Under the pieces are notes generated by a model, which had not been told where the DNA came from, ran no database searches, and was given only the letters and a program-made list of their open reading frames with translations. This document shows positions 25,792-34,424 of a stretch of 64,000 bases of DNA, piece after piece. Position numbers and translations under genes: made by a program. The first letter of the stretch is position 1, and each line of letters starts with the position of its first letter. Origin of the DNA: Tissierellaceae bacterium (GTDB taxonomy: Bacteria; Bacillota; Clostridia; Tissierellales; Tissierellaceae). The stretch is taken from contig JALNZV010000008.1 in the NCBI GenBank assembly GCA_023229175.1, forward strand, positions 1-64,000, given 5' to 3'.

Positions 25792-26823
25792 TTAGCCTTT
25801 ATATCTTTTATATCCACCTTTTTCTATAATATCGCTTTCAAATATATGGACCCAATCTAAAGCCTTGCCCGTTCCCCTAGCTACGCAGGATATGGGTTCA
25901 TTGGCTATTTTTACTGGAATACCTGTCTTTTCAGTAATTAGCTTGTCCAAACCAAATAAAAGTGCTCCTCCCCCTGTCAAGATAATCCCTTTGTTGCTAA
26001 TATCTGCAGCTAGTTCAGGCGGAGTCTTTTCTAGGACTACGTGTACTGTCTCTATTATTTCCTGCACTGGATCCTTTAGGGCCTCTATCATATCTTCCGA
26101 AGACACGTTTACTGTAAGAGGCAGGCCTGTTAGTAGATTTCTCCCCCTCACTTCCTTAAATTCCTCTGTTTCCCTTTCAAATGCCGAGCCTATGCTAATC
26201 TTTAAATCCTCTGCAGATCTTTCTCCTATCATCATATTAAATTTCTTGCGTATATACCTGGATATGGCCTCGTCGCATTCATCCCCTGCCACCTTAATGG
26301 ATCTGCTGACTACTATGCCTCCTAAGGAAATGACTGCCACATCTGTAGTTCCCCCGCCAATGTCTACAATCATATTTCCGCTGGGCTCAGTTATATCTAT
26401 GCCTGAGCCTATGGCTGCGGCAATGGGTTCTTCGATTAAATAAGTTTTTATGGCTCCTGCTTGATTGCTAGCCTCTATTACTGCTCTTTTTTCTACTTCT
26501 GTAACTCCCGAAGGCACGCAAACTATTACTCTAGGCTTAAATATGGATCTGCCTACAGATTTCTTTATAAAATACCTTAGCATCCTTTCTGTAATATCGT
26601 AATCGGATATTACTCCGTCTTTCATAGGTCTAAGGGCAATAATATTTCCAGGTGTCCTGCCGAGCATCTTTCTCGCTTCTTCTCCTACTGCTAAAAATTT
26701 GTCCGTATTTCTATCGATGGCAACTACGGAAGGTTCTTTTAAAACTATACCTTTTCCTTTTACATAAACCAATACACTAGCGGTACCTAAATCTACACCA
26801 ATATCAGCTCTCAATCCACACAT
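25792..26823 (-). CDS. mbl: MreB/Mbl-family actin-like cell-shape protein
   Basis: Bacterial actin homologue (343 aa) that organises lateral wall synthesis at the inner face of the membrane. It has phosphate-1 motif ADIGVDLGTASVLVYVKGKG, the segments EEPIAAAIGSGIDI and DIGGGTTDVAVISLGG, and an adenosine motif around GIILTGGGALLFG. The start at 26823 is preferred because GGGGG lies 9 bp before it, while the ATG at 26832 directly abuts GGGGG. Its place after spoIIID points to Mbl rather than MreB proper. Confidence 0.94.
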   Translation of the reverse strand: MCGLRADIGVDLGTASVLVYVKGKGIVLKEPSVVAIDRNTDKFLAVGEEARKMLGRTPGNIIALRPMKDGVISDYDITERMLRYFIKKSVGRSIFKPRVIVCVPSGVTEVEKRAVIEASNQAGAIKTYLIEEPIAAAIGSGIDITEPSGNMIVDIGGGTTDVAVISLGGIVVSRSIKVAGDECDEAISRYIRKKFNMMIGERSAEDLKISIGSAFERETEEFKEVRGRNLLTGLPLTVNVSSEDMIEALKDPVQEIIETVHVVLEKTPPELAADISNKGIILTGGGALLFGLDKLITEKTGIPVKIANEPISCVARGTGKALDWVHIFESDIIEKGGYKRYKG

Positions 26824-26926
26824 TGAAGTCATCCCCCTTATTTTTCCTTATCCCATATTATATTCTACATAAATCCCAAAAGTCCTTCTTTTTTTTTAAA
26901 ATATTTTTTACTTTTCTGAAAAAAAT

Positions 26927-26952
26927 AAAAAGTCCCTTATTTAGGACTTTTT
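26927..26952 (-). terminator. Intrinsic terminator after spoIIID
   Basis: The stem AAAAGTCC/GGACTTTT with T-runs on both sides directly abuts the spoIIID stop codon. It separates spoIIID from mbl. Confidence 0.85.
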
Positions 26953-27206
26953 TATTCACTAGAGGCTGTATATTTTAACTTTGTTGCCTCTCCGCCTCTA
27001 ATATGTCTCTCTGCCTTATTGGTTTCTAGGATTACTCTTACCTTGTTTGCAACAAGAGGGTTTATCTTAGGTAGTCGCTCTGTCACGTCCTTGTGCACCG
27101 TTGATTTGCTTACGCCAAAAACTCCTGCTGCCTGCCTCACTGTAGCTCTTTCACTTACTATGTATTTTGCGATTTCTAAGGCTCTCTCTTCTATATAATC
27201 TTTCAA
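26952..27206 (-). CDS. spoIIID: Sporulation transcription factor SpoIIID
   Basis: DNA-binding regulator of mother-cell genes under sigma-E (84 aa). The helix-turn-helix is ATVRQAAGVFGVSKSTVHKD, followed by the family segments TERLPKINP and HIRGGEATKLKY. The frame opens with an ATG at 27227, but AAGGGGGG lies 8 bp before a TTG at 27206 that gives the usual family start MKDYIEER, so TTG is preferred. Confidence 0.95.
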   Translation of the reverse strand: MKDYIEERALEIAKYIVSERATVRQAAGVFGVSKSTVHKDVTERLPKINPLVANKVRVILETNKAERHIRGGEATKLKYTASSE

Positions 27207-27258
27207 TTGATTAACCCCCCTTGACATTTTGGGTATTTCACTTAATATTTATGCATTT

Positions 27259-28050
27259 TTACTTGATAATAGAACGAGGATCTATTATTTTTCCATTTTT
27301 TATGACTTCGAAGTGCAAATGTGGTTCCATTAACATTTCAATTTTTGCCGATTTTCCTATTTTAGATATATGATCTCCTTTCTTTACGCTTATTCCCTCT
27401 TTGACCATCTCCTTCGTAGATAAATTTGAATACCTTGTTTCTAGCTCATTGCCATGCTCCAGTACTATGACTATCCCCCATAGCTCATCCTCGTATACTT
27501 CTTTTACTGTACCATCCATGGCTGCTGCCACTGCTGTTCCTTCTGCTGCACCGATGTCGATGGCACCATGGCCTACCCAAGCTTCCAATGTTTCTGAATA
27601 TACAAGGACATTTGAGGTGTATTCTGTAATTATGGGCCCTTCCACAGGTAATATAATTCCTTCTTCTTTTGAGGCGACTAAATTTATATCTCTTTCCTCC
27701 AATTCCTCGAAGTCGTCTTCAAATTCCAGTTCATCTTCTAGCTCTACTTGGTCCTCTAAGCTAGTTTCTATGGCTTCTTCCAGTTCTTCCTCATCTTCCG
27801 ATGGTTCTAATTCTTCTTCATCCTCCTCCATTTCTTCTATTTCGCCCATATCTGCTACTTCTACTTCTTCTAACTGTATTTCTTTGTCTAAACCTCCCAG
27901 GATAATGAAGTCTTCGTTTCCCACGTTGTACCCCTTGTTCATGTTTTTCATGGATAAATACAGGGTTCCCCCGGCTATTACACATACTAGGGCAAATAAG
28001 AGTATAATAAATCCGTTCTTTTCCATTAATTTTCCTAATCTATCTTTCAT
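27259..28050 (-). CDS. spoIIQ: SpoIIQ-type M23 (LytM) membrane protein
   Basis: A 263-aa protein with one N-terminal membrane helix (about 12-32). A strongly acidic linker follows (about 60-125, runs of Glu/Asp), then a C-terminal M23/LytM domain (about 135-263). The zinc motifs look complete: HGAID near residue 165 and HLHFEV near the end. In sporulation SpoIIQ is the forespore half of the channel to the mother cell. The assignment relies on position between spoIID and spoIIID plus this architecture; a vegetative M23 endopeptidase is the alternative. GGAGGTGG precedes the ATG. Confidence 0.85.
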   Translation of the reverse strand: MKDRLGKLMEKNGFIILLFALVCVIAGGTLYLSMKNMNKGYNVGNEDFIILGGLDKEIQLEEVEVADMGEIEEMEEDEEELEPSEDEEELEEAIETSLEDQVELEDELEFEDDFEELEERDINLVASKEEGIILPVEGPIITEYTSNVLVYSETLEAWVGHGAIDIGAAEGTAVAAAMDGTVKEVYEDELWGIVIVLEHGNELETRYSNLSTKEMVKEGISVKKGDHISKIGKSAKIEMLMEPHLHFEVIKNGKIIDPRSIIK

Positions 28051-28088
28051 TTATCCACCTCCATTACCTAGTATTTCCACATAAAAAA

Positions 28089-28135
28089 AATACATACAGA
28101 AAAATTACGACTTATCGCATTTTTTTGTATGTATT
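28089..28135 (-). terminator. Terminator between spoIID and spoIIQ
   Basis: The arms AATACATACA/TGTATGTATT enclose a further CGA/TCG inner stem, with a run of T on the minus strand. It ends the spoIID transcript and isolates spoIIQ, as expected for genes read in different cell compartments. Confidence 0.8.
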
Positions 28136-28138
28136 CAA

Positions 28139-29176
28139 CTAGTTCATTCCCCTTATTTCTACACCTGTATAGTAGTGCTTCAGTATTTCCTCGTAATTGC
28201 TTCCATTCTTTGCCATGCTGTTGGCACCCCATTGGCTCATTCCCACTCCATGACCGTAGCCATGGGTTTCTATTTCGATTAAATTAAGCTCCTTGTCTAA
28301 GGTGATTACAAAGCTGGTGGAATTTAATTCAAATATGTCCCTTAGATCTCTCCCTTCAACTACTATGCCATCTATGGAGACTTTTTTTACCCTCCCCGTC
28401 ATAGTCTTGTCTATTAGTTTTATTTTTTCATGGATATTTTCTTCACTTATATTTACTTTTGGATAAGCAGACTTTATTTTCCCTATAAAGTCATCTATTG
28501 TCATTGTGGTTATGCTTTTAAATCTTGGTGCTTCTTCTTCATTGGGACTAGGCACTGACTTTAAATATGGAAGGCTAAGGGCAAATACTTCCCTTGCATC
28601 CTCTGTCCAGCCTCCCGATGTAGAGTGATAGAGGGGCTCTATTATTTCCCCATCATAAAATATCCCCAAGTCTTTTGTACTATCTACGGCTTCCTCAATC
28701 TTTCCCCAATACTTTTCTGCCCAGGAACTACCGTGGATGTCTTCTAATTCCTCCAAAGACAGATAAGCCTGGCAATGGACTCCATTGCAGATTGGTGCCT
28801 TAGGGTGGTCTGGATGTCCTTCTGGATACTTTAGGCTCCTATATACGGCATAGGTTCTAGCTGCCACTGCTTGAGCCTTCAGTGCTTCTATCTGAAATTC
28901 AGCTGGCATTTCTGCTGCCACTACTCCCTTTACGTAGTCTTCCAGGTACATTTCCTCTGTCTTTTTAGTATGACTGTTGTATACTTTTAGTTTGTCTACC
29001 TTTTTACCTAGCTTTACTGTAGTCTTTTTTTCCTGAATTTTCGGTTCTACGTATTCCTCTACTACTCCTATCTCTTGTTCTTCCCTAGGCACAAAATTAA
29101 AAGCCTTAACAATAACTGTTGGCAAAATTATGGTTATTGCCAAGACTACAAGTGCGTAGATTCCAATTTTCTTCAT
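28139..29176 (-). CDS. spoIID: Stage II sporulation protein D (SpoIID)
   Basis: Membrane-anchored lytic transglycosylase needed for engulfment (345 aa). There is one N-terminal membrane helix (about 5-25), then the SpoIID/LytB domain with catalytic Glu in AAEMPAEFQIEALKAQAVAA, the HSTSGGWTEDA segment, and the C-terminal GHGVGMSQWGANSMA motif. GAGGAGAAG precedes the ATG. The spoIID, spoIIQ, spoIIID, mbl order is conserved with Bacillus. Confidence 0.95.
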   Translation of the reverse strand: MKKIGIYALVVLAITIILPTVIVKAFNFVPREEQEIGVVEEYVEPKIQEKKTTVKLGKKVDKLKVYNSHTKKTEEMYLEDYVKGVVAAEMPAEFQIEALKAQAVAARTYAVYRSLKYPEGHPDHPKAPICNGVHCQAYLSLEELEDIHGSSWAEKYWGKIEEAVDSTKDLGIFYDGEIIEPLYHSTSGGWTEDAREVFALSLPYLKSVPSPNEEEAPRFKSITTMTIDDFIGKIKSAYPKVNISEENIHEKIKLIDKTMTGRVKKVSIDGIVVEGRDLRDIFELNSTSFVITLDKELNLIEIETHGYGHGVGMSQWGANSMAKNGSNYEEILKHYYTGVEIRGMN

Positions 29177-29319
29177 TATCTTCTCCTCATCCTCAATATA
29201 TTTATGGCTAACCTAATCTTTCACTACTAAAATTAGGATACAAATGGCATATTTATAAATTGATTAAATGGCTAAAAAACTTATCATATAAGGTGTTTTT
29301 AGGCTTTTATTAATTATTC

Positions 29320-29495
29320 ATTTAATCACCAAAACCTTCCTTTCGTCTCGGGCTTTGATGCTTTCTTACGCTCATTAAAAAATTGGAAATCAATGGAACG
29401 CTTTGCTAAAAACCCTGATATTCCAATCGATTTTTTAATTTCGCTTGAAAGCATGGCAAATCCCTCAAAGGCAGTCAGGTTTTTAATGATTAAAT
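29320..29495. repeat. Second large palindromic element
   Basis: A 176-bp imperfect palindrome with at least five nested arm pairs. Outer pair ATTTAATCA (29320-29328) with TGATTAAAT (29487-29495); then AAAACCT with AGGTTTT, CCTTT with AAAGG, ATGCTTTC (29358-29365) with GAAAGCAT (29447-29454), and ATTAAAAAAT (29374-29383) with ATTTTTTAAT (29430-29439). No gene is visible in 29177-29320 or within it. Its right arm is reused as the spacer of the tandem array that follows. Confidence 0.8.
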
Positions 29496-29517
29496 CTATC
29501 CTATAGTAAGGTATCTT

Positions 29518-29766
29518 AATAGATAGATAAATTGATTAAAGCAACAAAGTATTTCACATGTGAAAAATAATAAAATCCATAAGTGAACATTTGCAGGAGC
29601 ATCAAAAGTTCTTAGCAAATGGAGGTATAAAATCCGTTAAGCAGCAGCCGATGTTTGAGCGTAGCGAGTTTCGGTGCTGTAGGATTTTGTATTGGAATGA
29701 GCTGTAGAACTTTATGCGACGAAACCGTGAACGTTGGACTTTTATTATTTTAGTATCTGTAAACTA
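29518..29766. repeat. Dispersed hairpin element, copy C
   Basis: Nearly identical to copy B from its left terminal arm (ATAAATTGATTAAA at 29527-29540) through the TGGACTTTTATTATTTT arm. Its right terminal arm is replaced by a 'GGCAAATCCCTCAAAGGCAG' spacer, so it is the first unit of a 312-bp tandem array. Confidence 0.9.
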
Positions 29767-29829
29767 GGCAAATCCCTCAAAGGCAGTCAGGTCTTTAATG
29801 ATTAAATCTATCATATAGTAAGATATCTT

Positions 29830-30078
29830 AACAGATAGATAAATTGATTAAAGCAACAAAGTATTTCATATGTGAAAAATAATAAAATCCATAAGTGAAC
29901 ATTTGCAGGAGCATCAAAAGTTCTTAGCAAATGAAGATATAAAATCCGTTAAGCAGCAGCCGATGTCTGAGCGTAGCGAGTTTCGGTGCTGTAGGATTTT
30001 GTATTGGAATGAGCTGTAGAACTTTATGCGACGAAACCGTGAACGGTGGACTTTTATTATTTTAGTATCTATAAACTA
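29830..30078. repeat. Dispersed hairpin element, copy D
   Basis: Second tandem unit; its left arm at 29839-29852 is exactly 312 bp from that of copy C. It differs from copy C at only a few positions, which points to recent duplication. The right terminal arm is again replaced by the spacer. Confidence 0.9.
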
Positions 30079-30162
30079 GGCAAATCCATCAAAGACAGGC
30101 AGGTCTTTAATGATTAAATCTATCATATACGATTTAAGCCTATATCATAAATTATATCAAAA

Positions 30163-30600
30163 TTATAGCTCGATTTCACTTATTTTTTTAACCCTTCTTC
30201 CATGCCTGCCCCCAGCGAATTCTGCATTTAACCAGGCAGCTACAATTTCAAGGGCCAAGTCTTTGCCCACTACTCTGCCCCCTAGGGCCAATATATTTGC
30301 ATCGTTGTGCTCCCTGCTCATCCTTGCAGAATAAGTATCTCCACAAAGGGCACATCTAATCCCCTTGACCTTGTTGCATGAAATAGAAATTCCTATTCCC
30401 GTACCGCATATAGCTATGGCTCTATCGACTTCCTTTGCCACTACTGCCTCTGCAACTTTTTTACCGTAATCAGGATAATCTACCGAATCCGATGAGTAAG
30501 TGCCGTAATCCACACATTCCACTCCAATGCCATCTAAATATTCTTTTATATACTCCTTTAGTTCAAAACCCCCGTGGTCGCTGCCTATACCTATTTTCAT
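30163..30600 (-). CDS. rpiB: Ribose-5-phosphate isomerase B
   Basis: Interconverts ribose 5-phosphate and ribulose 5-phosphate (145 aa). The family start is KIGIGSDHGGFELKEYI; the active-site Cys is in AICGTGIGISIS, and RMSREHNDANILALGGR is complete. The ATG overlaps the ywlE stop by 4 bp (ATGA), so translation is coupled. The tsaC-ywlE-rpiB order matches Bacillus. Confidence 0.96.
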   Translation of the reverse strand: MKIGIGSDHGGFELKEYIKEYLDGIGVECVDYGTYSSDSVDYPDYGKKVAEAVVAKEVDRAIAICGTGIGISISCNKVKGIRCALCGDTYSARMSREHNDANILALGGRVVGKDLALEIVAAWLNAEFAGGRHGRRVKKISEIEL

Positions 30601-31076
30601 TTTTCTTCTTCCTCCTTGATTTTGTCTAATTTAAACTGTGAACTGCGTAGCAATTGCAGTATGGCCTGTTGAATTGCATCTCTCGTATGCTCGTACACAT
30701 ACAAACTCTGTCCATAGGGATCTGCTACGTCTTTTTCCACTCCATAGGCCAGATTTATCAATGTAAATGTTTTCCCTTGACTGTCTGGGTAAAAAGACAA
30801 TAGTGAGTCCCTATGAGAACTGCCCATGGTCAATATCAAGTCAGCCTCCTTAATCAAGGTCTCATCTATTTGCCTGGACTTATGCCCCGATATATCTAAG
30901 CCTATATTTTCCATGGCCTTTATAGAGTTTTTTGACGCCTTACCGCCATTGAAAGTGTTGATGCCTGCAGATTTAACTACAATATCTAGTTTTTCCTTAT
31001 GAACTATGGATTTTAAAATCCCTTCTGCCATGGGACTTCTACAAGTATTTCCCGTACAAACGAATAATATATTCAC
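30597..31076 (-). CDS. ywlE: Low-molecular-weight phosphatase, YwlE-type protein-arginine phosphatase
   Basis: A 159-aa phosphatase with P-loop VCTGNTCRSPMAEG and the catalytic acid in VADPYGQSL. The Thr within CTGNTCRS is the residue that gives Bacillus YwlE its preference for phosphoarginine over phosphotyrosine, so it probably reverses McsB-type arginine phosphorylation. It may instead act on tyrosine. The start is GTG with AAGGAGAGG upstream. Operon with tsaC and rpiB. Confidence 0.9.
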   Translation of the reverse strand: MNILFVCTGNTCRSPMAEGILKSIVHKEKLDIVVKSAGINTFNGGKASKNSIKAMENIGLDISGHKSRQIDETLIKEADLILTMGSSHRDSLLSFYPDSQGKTFTLINLAYGVEKDVADPYGQSLYVYEHTRDAIQQAILQLLRSSQFKLDKIKEEEEK

Positions 31077-31088
31077 GTTTTCCTCTCC

Positions 31089-32138
31089 TTATACATCTAT
31101 TACATTTCCAGATGCTGCCTTCATCATCCTATTCATTATGGCTATGCCCAAATCGGATAGTTCCACACCTTCAGCCAATATAATGTCTATCTCTTTGCCG
31201 TCCAGTGTTCTTAATATGTTGAACAAATTTCTTGCAATGGTCTCCTTGTTTTTCCTACTCCCCATGGAAATAATATAACCATGGGTATATAAGCCTTTGG
31301 TTTCATCTGTACATATAATGCCGACAGACTTTCCAATTTCCTTATATCTTTTAGTATTGTCCCTTATGGCCTCCACAATACTATGGATTTCCCCATTGTA
31401 CACTATCATCTCCGCCTTTGGGGCATAATGCCTATATTTTTGTCCTGGAGATTTTGGTACTATTCCTTCCCCTTCCCTCATTATACTAGAATCTATGGCG
31501 ATATTGGGAATTATTTGGCTCAATTCCTCCTTTGTCACTCCCCCAGGGCGAAGTATCATTGGCAAATCCCCAGACAAATCTAGAACTGTGGACTCTAATC
31601 CAACTCCTGTCTTTCCTCCATCTATTATCATATGGACCTTTCCCATTAAATCATCTATTACATGATTTGCAGATGTGGGGCTGGGCCTTCCGGAAATATT
31701 GGCAGATGGTGCTGCTATGGGCGTATTTGCCATCCTAATTAATTCTAGGGCTATTTTATTTTCAGGCATCCTGATGGCTACAGTATCTAGGCCCGCCGTA
31801 ATTATATCTGGCACAATCTGTGACCTTTTCAGCAGAAAAGTAATTGGGCCAGGCCAAAACTTTTCCATGCATATCCTCGCTATCTCCGGTATCTCTACTA
31901 CTAATTCTTTTACTTGCTGAGTGGAGTGGACATGCAATATAAGAGGATTGTCCTGTGGCCTGCCTTTTGCCTGAAAAATTTTTCTCACTGCTTCCTCATT
32001 TAGCCCATTAGCTCCAAGCCCATAGACGGTTTCTGTGGGGAATGCCACTAGGCCTCCATTTTTTATAATTTCTACTGCTTCTTCCATTAATCCTTTATCT
32101 ATATGATTTTCGTCTATTTTTACAATTCTCGTTTCCAT
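31089..32138 (-). CDS. tsaC: Threonylcarbamoyl-AMP synthase (Sua5/YwlC)
   Basis: Makes threonylcarbamoyl-AMP from Thr, bicarbonate and ATP for the t6A modification of ANN-decoding tRNAs. At 349 aa it is the long Sua5 form. The YrdC domain (about 10-205) has FPTETVYGLGANGL, KGRPQDNPLILHVHS and PIAAPSANISGRPSPT. The C-terminal Sua5 domain (about 235-345) is joined by a linker with KSPGQKYRHYAPKA. First gene of the tsaC-ywlE-rpiB run. Confidence 0.95.
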   Translation of the reverse strand: METRIVKIDENHIDKGLMEEAVEIIKNGGLVAFPTETVYGLGANGLNEEAVRKIFQAKGRPQDNPLILHVHSTQQVKELVVEIPEIARICMEKFWPGPITFLLKRSQIVPDIITAGLDTVAIRMPENKIALELIRMANTPIAAPSANISGRPSPTSANHVIDDLMGKVHMIIDGGKTGVGLESTVLDLSGDLPMILRPGGVTKEELSQIIPNIAIDSSIMREGEGIVPKSPGQKYRHYAPKAEMIVYNGEIHSIVEAIRDNTKRYKEIGKSVGIICTDETKGLYTHGYIISMGSRKNKETIARNLFNILRTLDGKEIDIILAEGVELSDLGIAIMNRMMKAASGNVIDV

Positions 32139-32307
32139 TTCTTGCCCCTTTGCATTTATCTATTGGTTTTATCTCTATTATTATATATTATTATCTCCTA
32201 TTTAACAATTTGATATGGACATAAAGTAAAATATAAATCTATTTAAATAAATCTGATAATTAATATTTGATATAAGCCTGTCATATCTATTAATGGGAGG
32301 GATTAAA

Positions 32308-33018
32308 GTGAACGAATTAATAATAGGTGTAATCGGCTTCTTAGTTGGAGTGGTTGGAACGGGGTTAGGGGCTATATTTGGAATATTCATAAGGAAAACC
32401 GATAGAATATTAAGTTTTTTACTAGGGCTGACCAGTGGATTTATGATGTTTATAGTTAGCTTTCATTTGTTTCCGGAAGCTTTTTATTTAGGTGGGATTC
32501 CAGTAGTCATCTCGGGAATTGCCATAGGTCTATTTATTATAATTGCCTTGGAGAGCATAATCAACAGGGCAACACAATACGCTAATCTGAAAACTGGTAT
32601 AATTTTAGGTATAAGCATAGCAATACACAATTTCCCCGAGGGCCTAGCCCTAGGATCTACTTTGGTGGGAGTGTCAGATTTTGGATTTGTCCTCACAGTG
32701 GCAATGCTCCTACACAATATTCCAGAAGGCATATCAATGTCATTGCCCCTCAGTATGAATTTGCTGAACCCTTGGAAGGTTTTACTATTCACAGTTGCTG
32801 CAGGTGCTCCCACTGGCTTAGGTGCCTACCTTGGGGCATACTTGGGAAATATTTCTGCCAATATAATTTCATTTTGTTTGGCTTTGGCAGGTGGCATCAT
32901 GCTCTATATAGTCTGCGACGATTTAATCCCCATGGGAAAAACCCTTCACAAAGGAAGGGTTTCGAGTGTCGCCGTCATTACGGGTTATGTACTTGGAATA
33001 ATCCTGTATTTTAAATGA
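32308..33018 (+). CDS. ZIP-family metal transporter
   Basis: Integral membrane transporter (236 aa, about eight helices) for divalent metal uptake, probably Zn2+, Fe2+ or Mn2+. The paired metal-site helices carry HNFPEGLALG and HNIPEGISMS. The frame opens at an ATG at 32293, but GGAGGG inside it lies 6 bp before a GTG at 32308, so GTG is the preferred start. It ends directly against the ygbA-like stop on the other strand. Confidence 0.93.
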   Translation: MNELIIGVIGFLVGVVGTGLGAIFGIFIRKTDRILSFLLGLTSGFMMFIVSFHLFPEAFYLGGIPVVISGIAIGLFIIIALESIINRATQYANLKTGIILGISIAIHNFPEGLALGSTLVGVSDFGFVLTVAMLLHNIPEGISMSLPLSMNLLNPWKVLLFTVAAGAPTGLGAYLGAYLGNISANIISFCLALAGGIMLYIVCDDLIPMGKTLHKGRVSSVAVITGYVLGIILYFK

Positions 33019-33333
33019 TTACTTTGATTTTTTGCCATCTGAATAAAATAGATACCTAAGGTACTGATGAGGCCTATATATAATAACCCTTGGCCCTGAA
33101 AATCTCATCACTTTTTTAATCTTTTCTTTCATTTCAGGGCGATAACAATGGGTTTTGCATTTTTTGCAGGACGGTTTGTTTTCTCCATACCTGCAATTTG
33201 TCAATCTCTTAGCCGAGTATTCGTACAATTCTTGGCACTCTGGACATTGGTCCAGTCCAAGTTTATGTTTCTTTTCGCAGTATAAGTCTATCATGAATCT
33301 AAGAATTCTTTTATCTTTCTCAATTCTAGACAT
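33019..33333 (-). CDS. YgbA-like nitrous-oxide-stimulated-promoter family protein
   Basis: Small Cys-rich protein (104 aa). Cysteines are spaced as CPECQELYEYS, NCRYG, CKKCKTHCYRP, typical of the YgbA family, some members of which are induced by nitrosative stress and may bind metal or an Fe-S cluster. The function is not established. The start at 33333 follows GGGGTG by 7 bp. It lies between prfA and the convergent ZIP gene, with no gap between the two stop codons. Confidence 0.85.
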   Translation of the reverse strand: MSRIEKDKRILRFMIDLYCEKKHKLGLDQCPECQELYEYSAKRLTNCRYGENKPSCKKCKTHCYRPEMKEKIKKVMRFSGPRVIIYRPHQYLRYLFYSDGKKSK

Positions 33334-33347
33334 GGATTTCACCCCAA

Positions 33348-34409
33348 TTATTGGCTTAACTTTGCTGCCTGATCCGATGTTGTCAAAGCGTCTATCATTT
33401 CGTCTAAATCTCCATCTACAAAGGCATTTAGCTTATATAGTGTAAGATTAATTCTATGGTCAGTTACTCTGCCCTGTGGAAAATTGTATGTCCTTATTCT
33501 CTCTGATCTATCTCCAGATCCTACTTGCCCTTTTCTCTCCTCTGCTATTTCTGCAGCCTGATCTGTTAGCATCTTGTCGAATAGCCTAGTTTTAAGAATT
33601 TTCATGGCCTTTTCTCTATTTTTAATCTGGCTTCTTTCGTCTTGACAGGCTACTACTATTCCCGTAGGTAAATGGGTAATCCTAACGGCGGAGTCCGTAG
33701 TGTTTACATGTTGACCTCCTGCCCCAGAAGACCTGTAAATATCGATTTTCAAGTCCTTTTCCTGGACTTCAATGTCTACATCCTCTGCCTCTGGAAGGAC
33801 TGCTACCGTAGCTGCAGATGTATGAATTCTGCCACTTGCCTCTGTTTCCGGCACTCTTTGTACCCTATGGACACCTGATTCAAATTTCAATCTGCTATAG
33901 GCTCCCTTGCCATTTATCATAAATATAACTTCTTTAAATCCACCTATGCCTATTTCATTGGAGCTCATTATCTCTATTTTCCATCTACTTCTCTCTGCAT
34001 ATCTGGAGTACATCCTAAATAATACCCCTGCAAATAAGGCTGCCTCGTCTCCTCCAGTACCCCCCCTTATTTCAATAATGACGTTTTTGTGGTCGTTGGG
34101 GTCCTTTGGTATAAGGAGTACCTTTAATTCTTCCTCTATGGACTCAATAGATGTTTCCAAATCCTTGATTTCCTCTTTAACCATTTCCTTCATATCGTCG
34201 TCTAATTTTTCCCTCAACATCTCCTTGGCATCTTCCAAATCTCCCATAGCCTTGGCGTACTCCCTATATTTAAACACTATTGGCTCCAGCTCTGCGTGCT
34301 CTATCATCAGTTTCTGCCAATTCTCTCTGTCGTTTATAATTTCGGGGTCGATTACTTTTTCCCCCAATTCATTGTATTTTTCCTCAATGGAAACTAATTT
34401 ATCTAACAT
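33348..34409 (-). CDS. prfA: Peptide chain release factor 1
   Basis: Ends translation at UAA and UAG (353 aa). The peptidyl-hydrolysis loop SSGAGGQHVNTTDSAVRI carries the GGQ whose Gln is the substrate of PrmC, encoded three genes upstream. GGGAG precedes the ATG. No frameshift signal is present, unlike in RF2. Confidence 0.97.
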   Translation of the reverse strand: MLDKLVSIEEKYNELGEKVIDPEIINDRENWQKLMIEHAELEPIVFKYREYAKAMGDLEDAKEMLREKLDDDMKEMVKEEIKDLETSIESIEEELKVLLIPKDPNDHKNVIIEIRGGTGGDEAALFAGVLFRMYSRYAERSRWKIEIMSSNEIGIGGFKEVIFMINGKGAYSRLKFESGVHRVQRVPETEASGRIHTSAATVAVLPEAEDVDIEVQEKDLKIDIYRSSGAGGQHVNTTDSAVRITHLPTGIVVACQDERSQIKNREKAMKILKTRLFDKMLTDQAAEIAEERKGQVGSGDRSERIRTYNFPQGRVTDHRINLTLYKLNAFVDGDLDEMIDALTTSDQAAKLSQ

Positions 34410-34424
34410 ATTTTCACTCCCTAC

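Larger units (their letters stand above)
29455..30145. repeat. 312-bp tandem array (spacer x3, element x2)
   Basis: The spacer beginning GGCAAATCC occurs at 29455, 29767 and 30079, exactly 312 bp apart, alternating with copies C and D. The spacer contains AATGATTAAATCTATC and is the right arm of the palindrome at 29320-29495. The whole 29177-30162 gap lacks a supportable gene. Confidence 0.9.

Noticed and set aside
27401..28084. 227-aa Ser-rich plus-strand ORF opposite spoIIQ
   Set aside because: It is the antisense of GAA/GAG-rich acidic codons, which read as TTC/CTC; no ribosome site and no recognisable domain.
29455..30145. CRISPR array
   Set aside because: The repeats are 312 bp long, continuous and few; there are no short repeats with unique spacers and no cas genes.
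30110..30334. Plus-strand ORF across the end of the repeat array and rpiB
   Set aside because: Mostly antisense to rpiB, with no start signal.
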